DNA of 64,000 nt from Sphingomonas naasensis (GCF_004792695.1 NZ_SRXU01000008.1:124001-188000); one strand, 5' to 3'; shown: positions 8,915 through 17,368, numbered from the stretch's first letter. Numbers and translations: made by a program. Notes: a model not told the origin generated them from the letters alone.

Positions 8915-9711
8915 TGCGCATCGCGATCGATCACCGCACGCGCTACCGCTTCACCGAGCCGCAGGCGCGGATCGTCCAGATGCTGCGCCTCACCCCGTGC
9001 GATACGCGCGACCAGACCGCGGTGAGCTGGATGATCAGCGTCGATTGCGATGCGCGGATGCGCGACGCGGTCGACGGCTTCGGCAACGCCGTGACGATGC
9101 TCTATGCCGAGGGACCGATCGCGGCGATCGACATCAGCGTGACCGGTGAGGTGCTCACCGTCGACAGCGGCGGCGTGGTGCACGGATCGAGCGAGCCGTT
9201 GCCGCCGATGCTCTATCTGCGCACCACGCCGCGCACCACACTGGGCGACGGCCTGCCCGCGTTCGCGGCGGAAAGCATCGCCGGCGCGCGCGACTCGCTC
9301 GAACGGCTGCACCGGCTCAACGCCGCGCTGCATGCGCGCTTCCCGTGCCTGCCCGACGCGCCCGACACCGGGCTGACCGCCGCCGAGGCGTTCGAGAGCG
9401 GGCGCGCGACCTCGCGTGACGCCGCGCAGATGTTCATCGCCGCGGCGCGCGGGCTCGAAATGCCGGCGCGCTATGTCTCGGGCTATCGGATCGACGGCGG
9501 CGCGCAATCGGCGCCGCACGCCTGGGCCGAAGCGTATGTCGAGGGGCTGGGCTGGGTCGGCTTCGATCCGGTGACCGGATTGTCGCCCGACCAAGGCTAT
9601 GTCCGGGTCGCGGTCGGACTCGATGCGCATGGCGCGGCGTCGATCGCGGGTACCCGGATCGGCGCCGGCGACGAGAAGCTCGACGTCGCGCTCCGCGTCT
9701 CCGAGGAATAG
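8914..9711 (+). CDS. Transglutaminase-like protein with Ser in place of catalytic Cys
   Basis: 265 residues. N-terminal beta domain (bacterial transglutaminase-like N region, about 1-110) beginning MRIAIDHRTRYRF, then the papain-like core. The His and Asp of the triad are present: PHAWAEAYV (His202) and VGFDPVTG (Asp218). The usual GxCxD segment before FIAAAR..PARYVSGY reads GRATSRDAAQ, with Ser167 (codon tcg) at the catalytic Cys position. Either the enzyme is inactive and serves as a binding protein, or it uses Ser. Such families are thought to cleave or transfer peptides or isopeptide bonds. It is translationally coupled to the alpha-E gene by a 1-nt overlap. Confidence 0.9.
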   Translation: MRIAIDHRTRYRFTEPQARIVQMLRLTPCDTRDQTAVSWMISVDCDARMRDAVDGFGNAVTMLYAEGPIAAIDISVTGEVLTVDSGGVVHGSSEPLPPMLYLRTTPRTTLGDGLPAFAAESIAGARDSLERLHRLNAALHARFPCLPDAPDTGLTAAEAFESGRATSRDAAQMFIAAARGLEMPARYVSGYRIDGGAQSAPHAWAEAYVEGLGWVGFDPVTGLSPDQGYVRVAVGLDAHGAASIAGTRIGAGDEKLDVALRVSEE

Positions 9712-9712
9712 T

Positions 9713-10498
9713 TCAGGCCAGCTCGCGCATCCGCATCGGCACCGGCATCGCCGGGGCCAGATCCTCGTCGGTGAGCAGCGCCCAGCCATTGGGGCCGAGC
9801 ACTTCGATCGGGCGATAGCGCGTCTTGTACGCCATCCGCTCGGAGCCCTTCACCCAATAGCCGAGATAGACATAGGGCAGGCTCGCCGCGCGGGCGCGCA
9901 GGATGTGGTCGATGATGATGAAGTTGCCGAGCCCGGGGCGCGACTCGCTGTCGGCCTCGAAGAAGCTGTAGATCATCGACAGGCCGTCTGCCTGTTGATC
10001 GGTGATGCACGCGCCGACCAGCCGGCCGCGGACGCCGTCCACGCTCGGCTCGCGATACTCGATCACCCATGAGCTGACCGGCGACTGCTCGACCATGTCG
10101 GCATAATCGTTCTCGTCCATCGCCGCCATGCCGCCGCCCGGATGGCGCGTCTTGAGATAGCGATGGAGCAGCTCGAACTGCTCCTCGGTCGCCCAAGGCT
10201 TGCACGCGGTGACCTCGAGATCGCCGTGCCGCTTGAGCAGCTTGCGCTGGGTCGCGTTGGGCCGGAACTCGTCGGCGACGACGCGGACCGAGACGCAGGC
10301 GGTGCAGCCCGCGCAGCTCGGACGATAGGCGACCGACTGGCTGCGGCGGAAACCGATCCGGCCGAGCGCGTCGTTGAGCTCGCCGGCATGCTGGCCGCTC
10401 AGCTCGGTGAAGATCTTCCGCTCCTGCCGGCCGGGCAGATAGGGGCACGGCGACGGGCTGGTCACGAAGAATCGCGGGAAACGGGAAAGTGCAGTCAC
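9713..10498 (-). CDS. bpt: Aspartate/glutamate leucyltransferase (Bpt), arginyltransferase family
   Basis: 261 residues, the usual length. The N-terminal ATE domain has YRPSCAGCTACVSVRV (Cys62, Cys65, Cys68) and FRRSQ just before it. The C-terminal part contains RYLKTRHPGGGMA and YVYLGYWVKGS, both typical of Bpt. The enzyme attaches leucine from Leu-tRNA to proteins with N-terminal Asp or Glu, marking them for ClpS/ClpAP degradation (N-degron pathway). Its 3' end meets the transglutaminase gene with 1 nt between them. Start taken at the ATG giving MTALSRFPRF. Confidence 0.92.
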   Translation of the reverse strand: MTALSRFPRFFVTSPSPCPYLPGRQERKIFTELSGQHAGELNDALGRIGFRRSQSVAYRPSCAGCTACVSVRVVADEFRPNATQRKLLKRHGDLEVTACKPWATEEQFELLHRYLKTRHPGGGMAAMDENDYADMVEQSPVSSWVIEYREPSVDGVRGRLVGACITDQQADGLSMIYSFFEADSESRPGLGNFIIIDHILRARAASLPYVYLGYWVKGSERMAYKTRYRPIEVLGPNGWALLTDEDLAPAMPVPMRMRELA

Positions 10499-10828
10499 CG
10501 CTCAGTCGCCCTCTGTTCAGGCCTTTGGAATCGACCTTTCAACGCGACTATGGAGCGGCGGATGCATGATGAAAAGCCGCTTTACCATGAAAGAGAGTTA
10601 ACGGGGTGCGGAAGGCGAAACGCGGGAAAACAACACGTTGCGCTCGCGAAACGCCGTGATGGGCGCGCGACGTTAACCTTTGGCCGCGCAATGCGTCGGC
10701 GGCGGGTTTCAGCTTACACCGGGTGTTAACTTGCGAGAATCAGCCGACGACTCGACTCGTCGCGTATCCGATTCGGCTGGACGCACATCGCACTCCCGCT
10801 CCCAGGAAGGGGAGCGGGCCTTTGGGGC
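10499..10828. other. 330-bp gap without a convincing gene; three GTTAAC sites and a hairpin
   Basis: This gap lies upstream of bpt and downstream of the threonine ammonia-lyase gene, both on the minus strand. It holds three GTTAAC hexamers (10597-10602, 10672-10677, 10725-10730), a small palindrome CGACGA/TCGTCG (10745-10762), and a stem CCCGCTCC/GGAGCGGG (10795-10818) that could end the lyase transcript, although no T-run follows it. A plus-strand frame ending at 10729 (59 codons from its last plausible ATG region) has no Shine-Dalgarno sequence and looks spurious. Confidence 0.5.
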
Positions 10829-12073
10829 TCAGGCCAGCTCGACCTGGCTCACTTCGTACTGCGCGCGGCGCAGCGCGGTGGTCAGCCGGTCGAGATGGTC
10901 GCGGTCGCGCGTCTCGCACTCGATGTCGGTGATCAGCCCCTTCGCCGGCAGCGTGGTGAACACGCGCTGGTGATAGACCTCGATGATGTTGACGCCCTGC
11001 TCGTGAAAGATCCTCGCGACGTTGAACAGCGCGCCCGGGCGGTCCTGCAGCCGGATGCGCAGCCGCGCGAGCCGGCCCGAGCGGGCGAGGTCGCGCAGCA
11101 GCACGTTGGCGAGCAGCCGCGTGTCGATATTGCCGCCGCACAGGATCGTGCCGACGGTCTTGCCGCGGAACCGCCCCGGCTCGGCGAGCAGCGCGGCGAG
11201 CCCCGCGGCGCCGGCGCCCTCGACCACGGTCTTCTCGATCTGCAGGAGCAGGCTCACCGCCTCCTCGAGCCGGCGCTCGCCGACCAGGACGATATCGTCG
11301 ACCAGCGCCTCGACCATCCGCGCGGTGATCCCCCCGGGCTCCTTGACCGCGATGCCCTCGGCCAGCGTGTCGCCCGCGCAGGGCATGTCGGTGCCGTGGA
11401 TGCGATTGTACATCGACGGGAAGAGCTCGGCCTCGACGCCGACCACCTCGATCGCGCGGCCTTCGGACTTGGCGACCACCGCCGAGCCCGAGATCAGCCC
11501 GCCGCCGCCGATCGGCACGACCAGCGTGTCGAGCCCGGGCACATCCTCGATCATCTCGAGCGCCGCGGTCCCCTGCCCCGCGATGATCCGGGTGTCGTCG
11601 AACGGATGGACGAAGGTGAAGCCGCGCTCGGCCTCGAGCTCGCGCGAATGCGCATAGGCGGCATCGAAAGTCTCGCCGTGGAGGATCACATTGGCGCCAT
11701 GCCCCTCGGTCTGGGTGACCTTCACCGTGGGGGTGTTGAGCGGCATGACGATCGTGCTCGGGATGCCGAGCCGCGTCGCATGATAGGCGAGCCCCTGCGC
11801 GTGATTGCCCGCGGACGCCGCGATCACGCCCTTGGCGCGCGCCGCCTCGTCGAGCTGGAGCAAGGTGTTGAGCGCGCCGCGTTCCTTGTACGCGGCGGTG
11901 AACTGGAGATTTTCGAACTTGAGATACACCGTCGCGCCGGTGAGCTCCGACAAGGTCTTGCTGATCAGCGTGGGCGTCCGCACCACCGCGCCGCTAATCC
12001 GCTGCGCCGCATCGCGTACGTCGTGGATCGAGACGGGAAGCGGCTTGTCCGCCGGTGCTGCTTTGGTGGCCAT
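10829..12073 (-). CDS. ilvA: Threonine ammonia-lyase with ACT domain
   Basis: 414 residues. Fold-type II PLP enzyme: the cofactor lysine is in FTAAYKERGAL (Lys63), ASAGNHAQG binds the substrate/phosphate, and VPIGGGGLISG is the glycine loop. A C-terminal ACT-like domain (about 335-414) begins RLRIRLQDRPGALFNV. Converts threonine to 2-oxobutanoate, the first step to isoleucine. The single ACT domain resembles the shorter catabolic/biosynthetic hybrid form found in alphaproteobacteria, so regulation by isoleucine or valine is possible but not certain. It is divergent from the amidohydrolase gene with only 60 bp between starts. Confidence 0.93.
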   Translation of the reverse strand: MATKAAPADKPLPVSIHDVRDAAQRISGAVVRTPTLISKTLSELTGATVYLKFENLQFTAAYKERGALNTLLQLDEAARAKGVIAASAGNHAQGLAYHATRLGIPSTIVMPLNTPTVKVTQTEGHGANVILHGETFDAAYAHSRELEAERGFTFVHPFDDTRIIAGQGTAALEMIEDVPGLDTLVVPIGGGGLISGSAVVAKSEGRAIEVVGVEAELFPSMYNRIHGTDMPCAGDTLAEGIAVKEPGGITARMVEALVDDIVLVGERRLEEAVSLLLQIEKTVVEGAGAAGLAALLAEPGRFRGKTVGTILCGGNIDTRLLANVLLRDLARSGRLARLRIRLQDRPGALFNVARIFHEQGVNIIEVYHQRVFTTLPAKGLITDIECETRDRDHLDRLTTALRRAQYEVSQVELA

Positions 12074-12133
12074 AGTATCTCCCGCCTAGACCATCTGGCG
12101 CGGCGGGGGAACAGGCCCTATGCGCTAGGGTCT

Positions 12134-13807
12134 ATGCCCAAGCTGCCCCTGCTCGCGCGCCTGCTGGCCCCGCTCCTCGCCCCCCTCCTCGCCATTGCCG
12201 CTCCCTCGGTCGCCCGTGCCGATGCGTTGATCGACAACGTCAACGGCATGACGCTCGACGAGAAGGGGCAGGTCGTCCGCTTCACCGGGCTGATGATGAA
12301 CCGCGACGGCAAGATCACCTATCTGCTGTCGAGCGGCCAGAAGCGCCCCAAGAAAGTCGATTGGAAGATCGACATGGGCGGCAAGACGATGGTCCCCGGC
12401 ATGATCGACGGCCATGGCCATGTCATGGGTCTCGGCGCGCAGCTGGTCCGCATCGATCTCTCGGAAACCAATTCGCTCGACGAGGCGCTGGCCAAGCTGC
12501 GGGCCTATGCCGCGGACAATCCGAGCAAGTGGATCGTCGGCGGCGGCTGGAATCAGGAGCGCTGGAAGCTCGGCCGCTTCCCGACCGCCGCCGAGCTCGA
12601 CGCCGCGATCGGCGACCGGCCGGCATGGCTCGAGCGGGTCGACGGCCATGCCGGCTGGGCGAACAGCCGCGCGATCGCGCTCGCCAACGTCACCGCGGCG
12701 ACCAAGGACCCCAATGGCGGGCGGATCGAGCGCGGCGCCGGCGGCAAGCCGGCGGGCGTGTTCGTCGACGGCGCGATGGATCTGATCACCAATTCGATCC
12801 CCGCCCCCACCCCGCGCGAGCTCAACGCCGCCTTCCTCGCCGCGCAGGATCGGCTGCTGTCGCTCGGCGTCACCAGCGTCGCCGACATGGGCACCAGCCA
12901 GAACGACTGGCTGACCTTCCGCCGGCTCGCCGACATCAATCTGCTCAAGATGCGCATCCTCAGCTACGCGGCGGGTGTCGACACCGCGCTCGCGGTGGCC
13001 GGGCAGGGCCCGACGCCGTGGCTCTATGCCGATCGGCTGCGGATGGGCGGGATCAAGCTCCTCGCCGACGGCGCGCTCGGCTCGCGCGGCGCGCGGCTCA
13101 AGGCCGATTATGCCGATGCGCCGGGCAACAAGGGGCTTACCTTCTTCTCGGACGATCAGCTGCTCAACCGGATGATCCGCGGCTCGATGGACGGCTTCCA
13201 GATCGCCGTCCACGCGATCGGCGACCGCGCCAACCAGCAGGTGCTCGACGCGATCGAAGTACTCTCCGACACCTATAAGGGCGATCGCCGCTGGCGGATC
13301 GAGCATGCCCAGATCGTCGACCCCAAGGATCTCCCGCGCTTCGGCAAGTTCGGCACGATCGCGTCGATGCAGCCGGTCCACCAGACCAGCGACATGCACA
13401 TGGCCGAGGCGCGGCTGGGCGAGGCCCGGCTCGTCGGCGCCTATGCGTGGCGCTCGATGCTCCAGAACGGCTCGAAGCTCGCCTTCGGCTCGGACTTCCC
13501 GGTCGAGAGCCCCGATCCCTGGGCAGGCTGGGCGGCGAGCTTCACCCGGCAGGACGCGAGCGGCCAGCCGTTCGGCGGCTGGCGCCCGCAGGAAGCCGTG
13601 ACGCGCGAGCAGGGCTGGGCCGGCTTCACCACCGGCGCCGCCTATGCCGGCTTCGCCGAGGACAAGATCGGCCGGATCGCGATCGGCATGCGCGCCGACT
13701 TCCTGATCATCGACCGCGATCCGCTGCTCGCTGCGCCGGGCGATCTGCGCGCCACCAAGGTCATCGAGACCTGGGTGGGCGGTGATCGGGTGTGGCAGCG
13801 CAAATAG
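12134..13807 (+). CDS. Secreted amidohydrolase (YtcJ/AepA-like)
   Basis: 557 residues from the ATG that opens a strong signal peptide (about 1-30, MPKLPLLARLLAPL... ending ARADA). Metal-dependent amidohydrolase features: GHGHVMG near 98 (metal His pair), IAVHAIGDRANQ (metal His), RIEHAQIVD, and FGSDFPVESPDPW with the catalytic Asp. The YtcJ-like group is broad and the substrate cannot be read from sequence. The export signal implies a periplasmic enzyme. The HPP gene follows after 1 nt, so the two form an operon. A longer frame upstream overlaps ilvA antisense and is rejected. Confidence 0.88.
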   Translation: MPKLPLLARLLAPLLAPLLAIAAPSVARADALIDNVNGMTLDEKGQVVRFTGLMMNRDGKITYLLSSGQKRPKKVDWKIDMGGKTMVPGMIDGHGHVMGLGAQLVRIDLSETNSLDEALAKLRAYAADNPSKWIVGGGWNQERWKLGRFPTAAELDAAIGDRPAWLERVDGHAGWANSRAIALANVTAATKDPNGGRIERGAGGKPAGVFVDGAMDLITNSIPAPTPRELNAAFLAAQDRLLSLGVTSVADMGTSQNDWLTFRRLADINLLKMRILSYAAGVDTALAVAGQGPTPWLYADRLRMGGIKLLADGALGSRGARLKADYADAPGNKGLTFFSDDQLLNRMIRGSMDGFQIAVHAIGDRANQQVLDAIEVLSDTYKGDRRWRIEHAQIVDPKDLPRFGKFGTIASMQPVHQTSDMHMAEARLGEARLVGAYAWRSMLQNGSKLAFGSDFPVESPDPWAGWAASFTRQDASGQPFGGWRPQEAVTREQGWAGFTTGAAYAGFAEDKIGRIAIGMRADFLIIDRDPLLAAPGDLRATKVIETWVGGDRVWQRK

Positions 13808-13808
13808 C

Positions 13809-14528
13809 ATGACCTTCCCATTCGGGCGCCTTCCCCTGCCGCTGGCGGGGGCGAACTGGCGCGAGCGCGTCATCGCCGGAGTCGGCGCGGTGATCGGCAT
13901 CGGCCTGTGCGCGGCGATCTCGACGATGATCGTCCCCGATCACGGGCTGCTGCTGGCGGCGCCGCTCGGCGCCTCGGCGGTGCTGCTGTTCGCGGTGCCG
14001 TCGAGCCCGCTCGCCCAGCCCTGGCCGATCGTCGGCGGCAACATCGTCTCGGCGCTGGTCGGGGTGGTCGTCGCGCAGCTGTTCGGGCACGGCGCGCTCG
14101 CCGTTGGCGTGGCGGTCGGCGCGGCGATCCTCGCCATGTCGGCGCTGCGCTGCCTGCACGCGCCGGGCGGCGGCACCGTGCTGCTGCCGGTGCTGGCGCC
14201 GGCGGTGTTCGCGCAGGGCTATGGCTTCGCCTTCCTGCCGGTGGGGCTCAACGCCGTCGCGCTCGCCGCGATCGGCATCGCCTTCCACCGCATCTCGGGC
14301 CACAGCTATCCCCACCGTCCGATGAAGGTCTCCGACCAGCCGCGCCTGCTGATGGACGATATCGACGCCGCGCTGGCCGAATCGGGCGAGAGTTTCGACG
14401 TCAGCCGCGAGGATCTCGAGGCGCTGCTCGATCGCGCCGAGCGCCATGCCGAGGCGCGCCGCCTCGCCGCACGCAAAAGGCCGCGCCGGAGGGTCCGGCG
14501 CGGCCAGGAAAAGGAACTGGTCGACTAG
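13809..14528 (+). CDS. HPP-family integral membrane protein
   Basis: 239 residues. Four predicted membrane helices (about residues 20-40, 45-65, 75-100 and 120-150) with the HPP-family signatures APLGASAVLLFAVP and HAPGGGT. A soluble C-terminal tail (about 170-239) is charged and predicted helical (RHAEARRLAARKRPRRR). Members have been linked to nitrite or other small-anion transport in photosynthetic organisms; for this bacterial copy that is only a possibility. It starts 1 nt after the amidohydrolase stop, so it is translated with it. It converges on the OsmC gene with 1 nt between stops. Confidence 0.85.
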   Translation: MTFPFGRLPLPLAGANWRERVIAGVGAVIGIGLCAAISTMIVPDHGLLLAAPLGASAVLLFAVPSSPLAQPWPIVGGNIVSALVGVVVAQLFGHGALAVGVAVGAAILAMSALRCLHAPGGGTVLLPVLAPAVFAQGYGFAFLPVGLNAVALAAIGIAFHRISGHSYPHRPMKVSDQPRLLMDDIDAALAESGESFDVSREDLEALLDRAERHAEARRLAARKRPRRRVRRGQEKELVD

Positions 14529-14529
14529 A

Positions 14530-15093
14530 TCAGCCGACCGCGAGCGTGCCGTTCATCCGGATCGGCCGCGCGAGGTTATAGTAATTGGGCGAAGTCGCCA
14601 TCACCGCGCGGTGGATCTCCTCGAACTGTTCGCGCGTGCCGTTGCCGGCGATGCGCACGACATAGTCGATCTGGTCGTAGCCCGGCGGCACGCTCGGATC
14701 GAGGCCGAGGAACCCGCGCAGGTCGAGCTGGCCCGAGGTCTCGATCTCGAGCTTGTCGAGCGTGATCCCGTGCATCGCCGCGCCCGCGACATAACCCACG
14801 GTCATGCACGCATTGGCCGCGCTCATCAGCAGCTCCTGCGGATTGGGCGCCTGGTTCTGGCCGAGCAGCTGCTCGGGCTCGTCGGCACGCACCTCGAAGT
14901 CGCGCGCGATCCGCTCGCCGCCGAGCTCGATGTCGCCCATCTTCGACACGGTGCCGGTCTGCCCGGTCCAGCGCGTCGTCACGTTGAAGCGCACCATCCC
15001 CTCGCCGGGATCGCGCTTGATCGTCTCGACCACCTCGCCGAGCGCGTCGAGGTCGATCCCGTTCACGACATTCCGGGTCATCACGTCGTTCAT
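14530..15093 (-). CDS. OsmC-family protein with a single cysteine
   Basis: 187 residues from the ATG 7 nt after AGGAG; an ATG two codons earlier is too close to that site. OsmC/Ohr fold: FNVTTRWTGQTGTVS at the N-terminus and the central helix SAANACMTVGYVAG with the one Cys of the protein. The second redox Cys of OsmC/Ohr peroxidases is replaced in TSPNYYNLARP, so classical two-Cys hydroperoxide reduction is not possible without a partner. It is the last gene of a minus-strand unit: small peptide, diiron protein, OsmC, with gaps of 27 and 25 nt. Confidence 0.88.
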   Translation of the reverse strand: MNDVMTRNVVNGIDLDALGEVVETIKRDPGEGMVRFNVTTRWTGQTGTVSKMGDIELGGERIARDFEVRADEPEQLLGQNQAPNPQELLMSAANACMTVGYVAGAAMHGITLDKLEIETSGQLDLRGFLGLDPSVPPGYDQIDYVVRIAGNGTREQFEEIHRAVMATSPNYYNLARPIRMNGTLAVG

Positions 15094-15118
15094 AGTCATT
15101 CTCCTTTGGTTTGAAGGT

Positions 15119-16030
15119 TCAGCAAAAGGCCGGCGCGACCGCATCGATGCGGGCGAGCGCGGCAGGGGAGACCGCGCCGAGCGTGGCGCGGAACCGGGGG
15201 TGGGTCATGCCGCTGCCGAGATAGGTCCGGCGCAGCGCCTGGTGCTGGACGGCGAGGAAGCCCTCGCGGTCGGCCTCGTCGAGCACGCGGCCGGTCGCCG
15301 CCTCGAACGCGGCGAGATTGAGCGCGGCCTGCCCCTTGCACCCGCCGTCGAGGAACATCCCGATCTCGAGATATTCGTCGATCGCGCGATCGATCGCCGC
15401 GGCATCGCGCCCCTCGGCGAGCGCCTCGACCATCAGCGTGTCGATCCTGGCGTGCTGCGCCTCCTCCATCCAGTGGTGGCGGAGCAGGCTCTTGAACAGC
15501 GGATCGAGCCCGCCATCGTCGCGGACGCTCTCGAGATAGTGCGCCTGCGTCATCCATTCGATGTGGAGCACCGCCAGCGCCACGCTCAGCGGATCGTGGC
15601 GGAGGATCTCCGCCGAGATCGCCTCGGCCGGGCCGATCATCCCGCAGGGCACCGGGAAGCCGCGCACGAACGCCGCATGGAAGCGCCTGAACAGATGGAT
15701 GTGCTTGGCTTCTTCGGACGCGAAGGCGAGCATCGCCCGCACACGCGCATCGTCATCCGCCAGCATCGAGCGCGCATGATCGAGCACGAAGGGCAGGATC
15801 ATCTCCTCGATCAGCCCGAACATGCAGAGATATTCGTGCCCGCGGATCTGGTTGAGCAGCCGCCGCTCCCCGGGCGCGACGCCCGGGGTCTCGTCGACCC
15901 GCGCCAGCGCCTCGGGCATGAACGGCCGGGCGAAGTCGAGCTCGGCGCTCTCGGGCATCACGTCGTCGAGCTGCCACGCCGCACGCGCCGATGCCGCCAG
16001 CACGCCCGAATAAGTGAAATCATGGTACAT
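15119..16030 (-). CDS. Ferritin-like diiron protein (AurF-like oxygenase family)
   Basis: 303 residues, all-helical. Carboxylate/His ligand motifs occur in four helices: RGHEYLCMFGLIEEM, FASEEAKHIHLF (ExxH), HIEWMTQAHY and HHWMEEAQHARID (ExxH). This is the ligand spacing of AurF-type di-iron N-oxygenases and related uncharacterised diiron proteins. It may oxidise an amine or another small molecule, or act as an oxygen/peroxide handler with the OsmC protein encoded 25 nt downstream. AAGGAGAAATTCT precedes the ATG. The AraC-type regulator gene is divergent, which suggests inducible control of this unit. Substrate unknown. Confidence 0.82.
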   Translation of the reverse strand: MYHDFTYSGVLAASARAAWQLDDVMPESAELDFARPFMPEALARVDETPGVAPGERRLLNQIRGHEYLCMFGLIEEMILPFVLDHARSMLADDDARVRAMLAFASEEAKHIHLFRRFHAAFVRGFPVPCGMIGPAEAISAEILRHDPLSVALAVLHIEWMTQAHYLESVRDDGGLDPLFKSLLRHHWMEEAQHARIDTLMVEALAEGRDAAAIDRAIDEYLEIGMFLDGGCKGQAALNLAAFEAATGRVLDEADREGFLAVQHQALRRTYLGSGMTHPRFRATLGAVSPAALARIDAVAPAFC

Positions 16031-16057
16031 AGAATTTCTCCTTGGGACCCTATGCCT

Positions 16058-16165
16058 TCAGGCAAAGGTCAGGGCGTGAAAGGTCAGGATGATCACGGTC
16101 AGAACAGTCGAACCGACCAGGGCGGGAAGCCGTACGCAAAGCAACGAACTGGAATAGAAGTTCAC
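16058..16165 (-). CDS. 35-residue membrane peptide upstream of diiron gene
   Basis: A short frame read from the reverse strand: GTG start, 35 codons, TGA stop 27 nt before the diiron gene. GGGAG (plus-strand 16173-16177) is 7 nt from the GTG. The product begins MNFYSSSLLCVRLP and ends in a single hydrophobic helix (LVGSTVLTVIILTFHALTFA, residues 16-35). A good ribosome-binding site, a transmembrane helix and operon position support a real gene; there is no recognised family. It could be a membrane anchor or leader peptide for the diiron/OsmC unit. Codon bias cannot decide at this length. Confidence 0.5.
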   Translation of the reverse strand: MNFYSSSLLCVRLPALVGSTVLTVIILTFHALTFA

Positions 16166-16406
16166 GAGTAATCTCCCATGGTTATCCAACGCAGCTCAGG
16201 TGCGTGGATTTACGATGTTCAGATTATTGATTGGCCTTTCGCGGAGGTCGCCCGGATCCTCACGCAAATCGACTGCGACTTTATGGTGCCGAACTAGCCC
16301 CGGCAGCCGCAACGCGCTATGATCGTGCGGACGGGAAAATTGATCGATCGACCGGATCGACGGCCCGCCCATCGGGCCGCGCGGATCGATTTCAGAGGAT
16401 GTTGGG

Positions 16407-17354
16407 ATGGACGTGCTCGGCGAAATGCTCGCGGCGCTGCGCCTCTCGGGTGGCGTATTCGTGGATGCGGAATTCAGGGCCCCGTGGACGGTGCTCTCGG
16501 ACTATACGCCAGAGGATTGCGCCCCGTTCTTCGAGATCCCCAACCAGCTGATCGCCTATCATTATGTCCGTTCGGGCACGTTCACCTGCCGGATTCCCGA
16601 TGGCCCCGCGCGCGAGGTGCGCGCCGGCGAGATCGTCATCCTCCCGCACGGCGTGCCGCACTATCTCCACGGCCCCGAGCCCTGGCCCGCGCCGATGGAC
16701 ACGCAGAACGTGCTGCGCACGATCGACAACGGCATCTTGCGACTGCGCGGCGGCGGCGGCGGCGAGGCTGCCACGATGTATTGCGGCTATCTGGGCACCA
16801 CCACGCCCGACAATACCTTGCTCCAGAGCCTGCCGCCGATGCTGGTGATCGCAGTCGATTCGGCCGAAGGCGATTGGATGGTGCGATCGCTCGATTTCGC
16901 CGCGCAGGGCGTCGCGACGCGCTCGTGCGAGATGGTCGGCAAGCTCGCCGAAGGCCTCTTCGCCGAAGCGGTGCGGCGCTATGTCGCCGATCTGCCGGCC
17001 CATGAGCGCGGCTGGCTCGCCGGGCTGCGCGATCCCGCGGTTGGCCGGGCGCTCGCGCTGATCCACCAGCGCTTCGCCGAGAGCTGGACGCTCGACGCGC
17101 TCGCGCGCGAGGCGGCGGTCTCGAAGACCGTCCTCGCCGAGCGCTTCCGGATGCTGCTGGGCGAATCGCCGATGCAATATTGCGCGCGCTGGCGGATGAA
17201 GGCGGCGGCCGAGATGCTGCGCGACAATCGCCAGAATGCCTGCAGCGTCGCCTATTCGGTCGGGTTCAATTCGGAAGCCGCGTTCAATCGCGCGTTCAAG
17301 CGCGAGTTCGGCGCGCCGCCGGCGACCTGGGCGCGCGAGGCGGTCGCCGCCTGA
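16407..17354 (+). CDS. AraC-family regulator with N-terminal cupin domain
   Basis: 315 residues. N-terminal cupin-type ligand domain (about 1-190; EIVILPHGVPHYLHGP is the cupin turn), as in the Cupin_6 AraC group, and a C-terminal AraC/XylS DNA-binding domain (about 215-312) with two helix-turn-helix units: WTLDALAREAAVSKTVLAERF and SVAYSVGFNSEAAFNRAFKR. It is divergent from the small peptide-diiron-OsmC unit with 241 bp between starts, so it most likely controls that unit. The inducer is unknown; it could be the diiron enzyme's substrate. Confidence 0.9.
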   Translation: MDVLGEMLAALRLSGGVFVDAEFRAPWTVLSDYTPEDCAPFFEIPNQLIAYHYVRSGTFTCRIPDGPAREVRAGEIVILPHGVPHYLHGPEPWPAPMDTQNVLRTIDNGILRLRGGGGGEAATMYCGYLGTTTPDNTLLQSLPPMLVIAVDSAEGDWMVRSLDFAAQGVATRSCEMVGKLAEGLFAEAVRRYVADLPAHERGWLAGLRDPAVGRALALIHQRFAESWTLDALAREAAVSKTVLAERFRMLLGESPMQYCARWRMKAAAEMLRDNRQNACSVAYSVGFNSEAAFNRAFKREFGAPPATWAREAVAA

Positions 17355-17368
17355 GCGCCGCCGCGAAC

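Noticed and set aside
9720..10729. Plus-strand frame ending at 10729 as a gene
   Set aside because: Most of it is antisense to bpt; the remaining 59 codons have no ribosome site and odd composition.
10895..12133. N-terminal extension of the amidohydrolase by about 410 codons
   Set aside because: It is antisense to ilvA, and the proper start at 12134 opens a signal peptide.
16067..16102. Three GGTCAG hexamers at an exact 15-bp period, looking like an operator
   Set aside because: They fall in the 35-residue frame as codons for Leu-Thr every five residues, so coding explains them.
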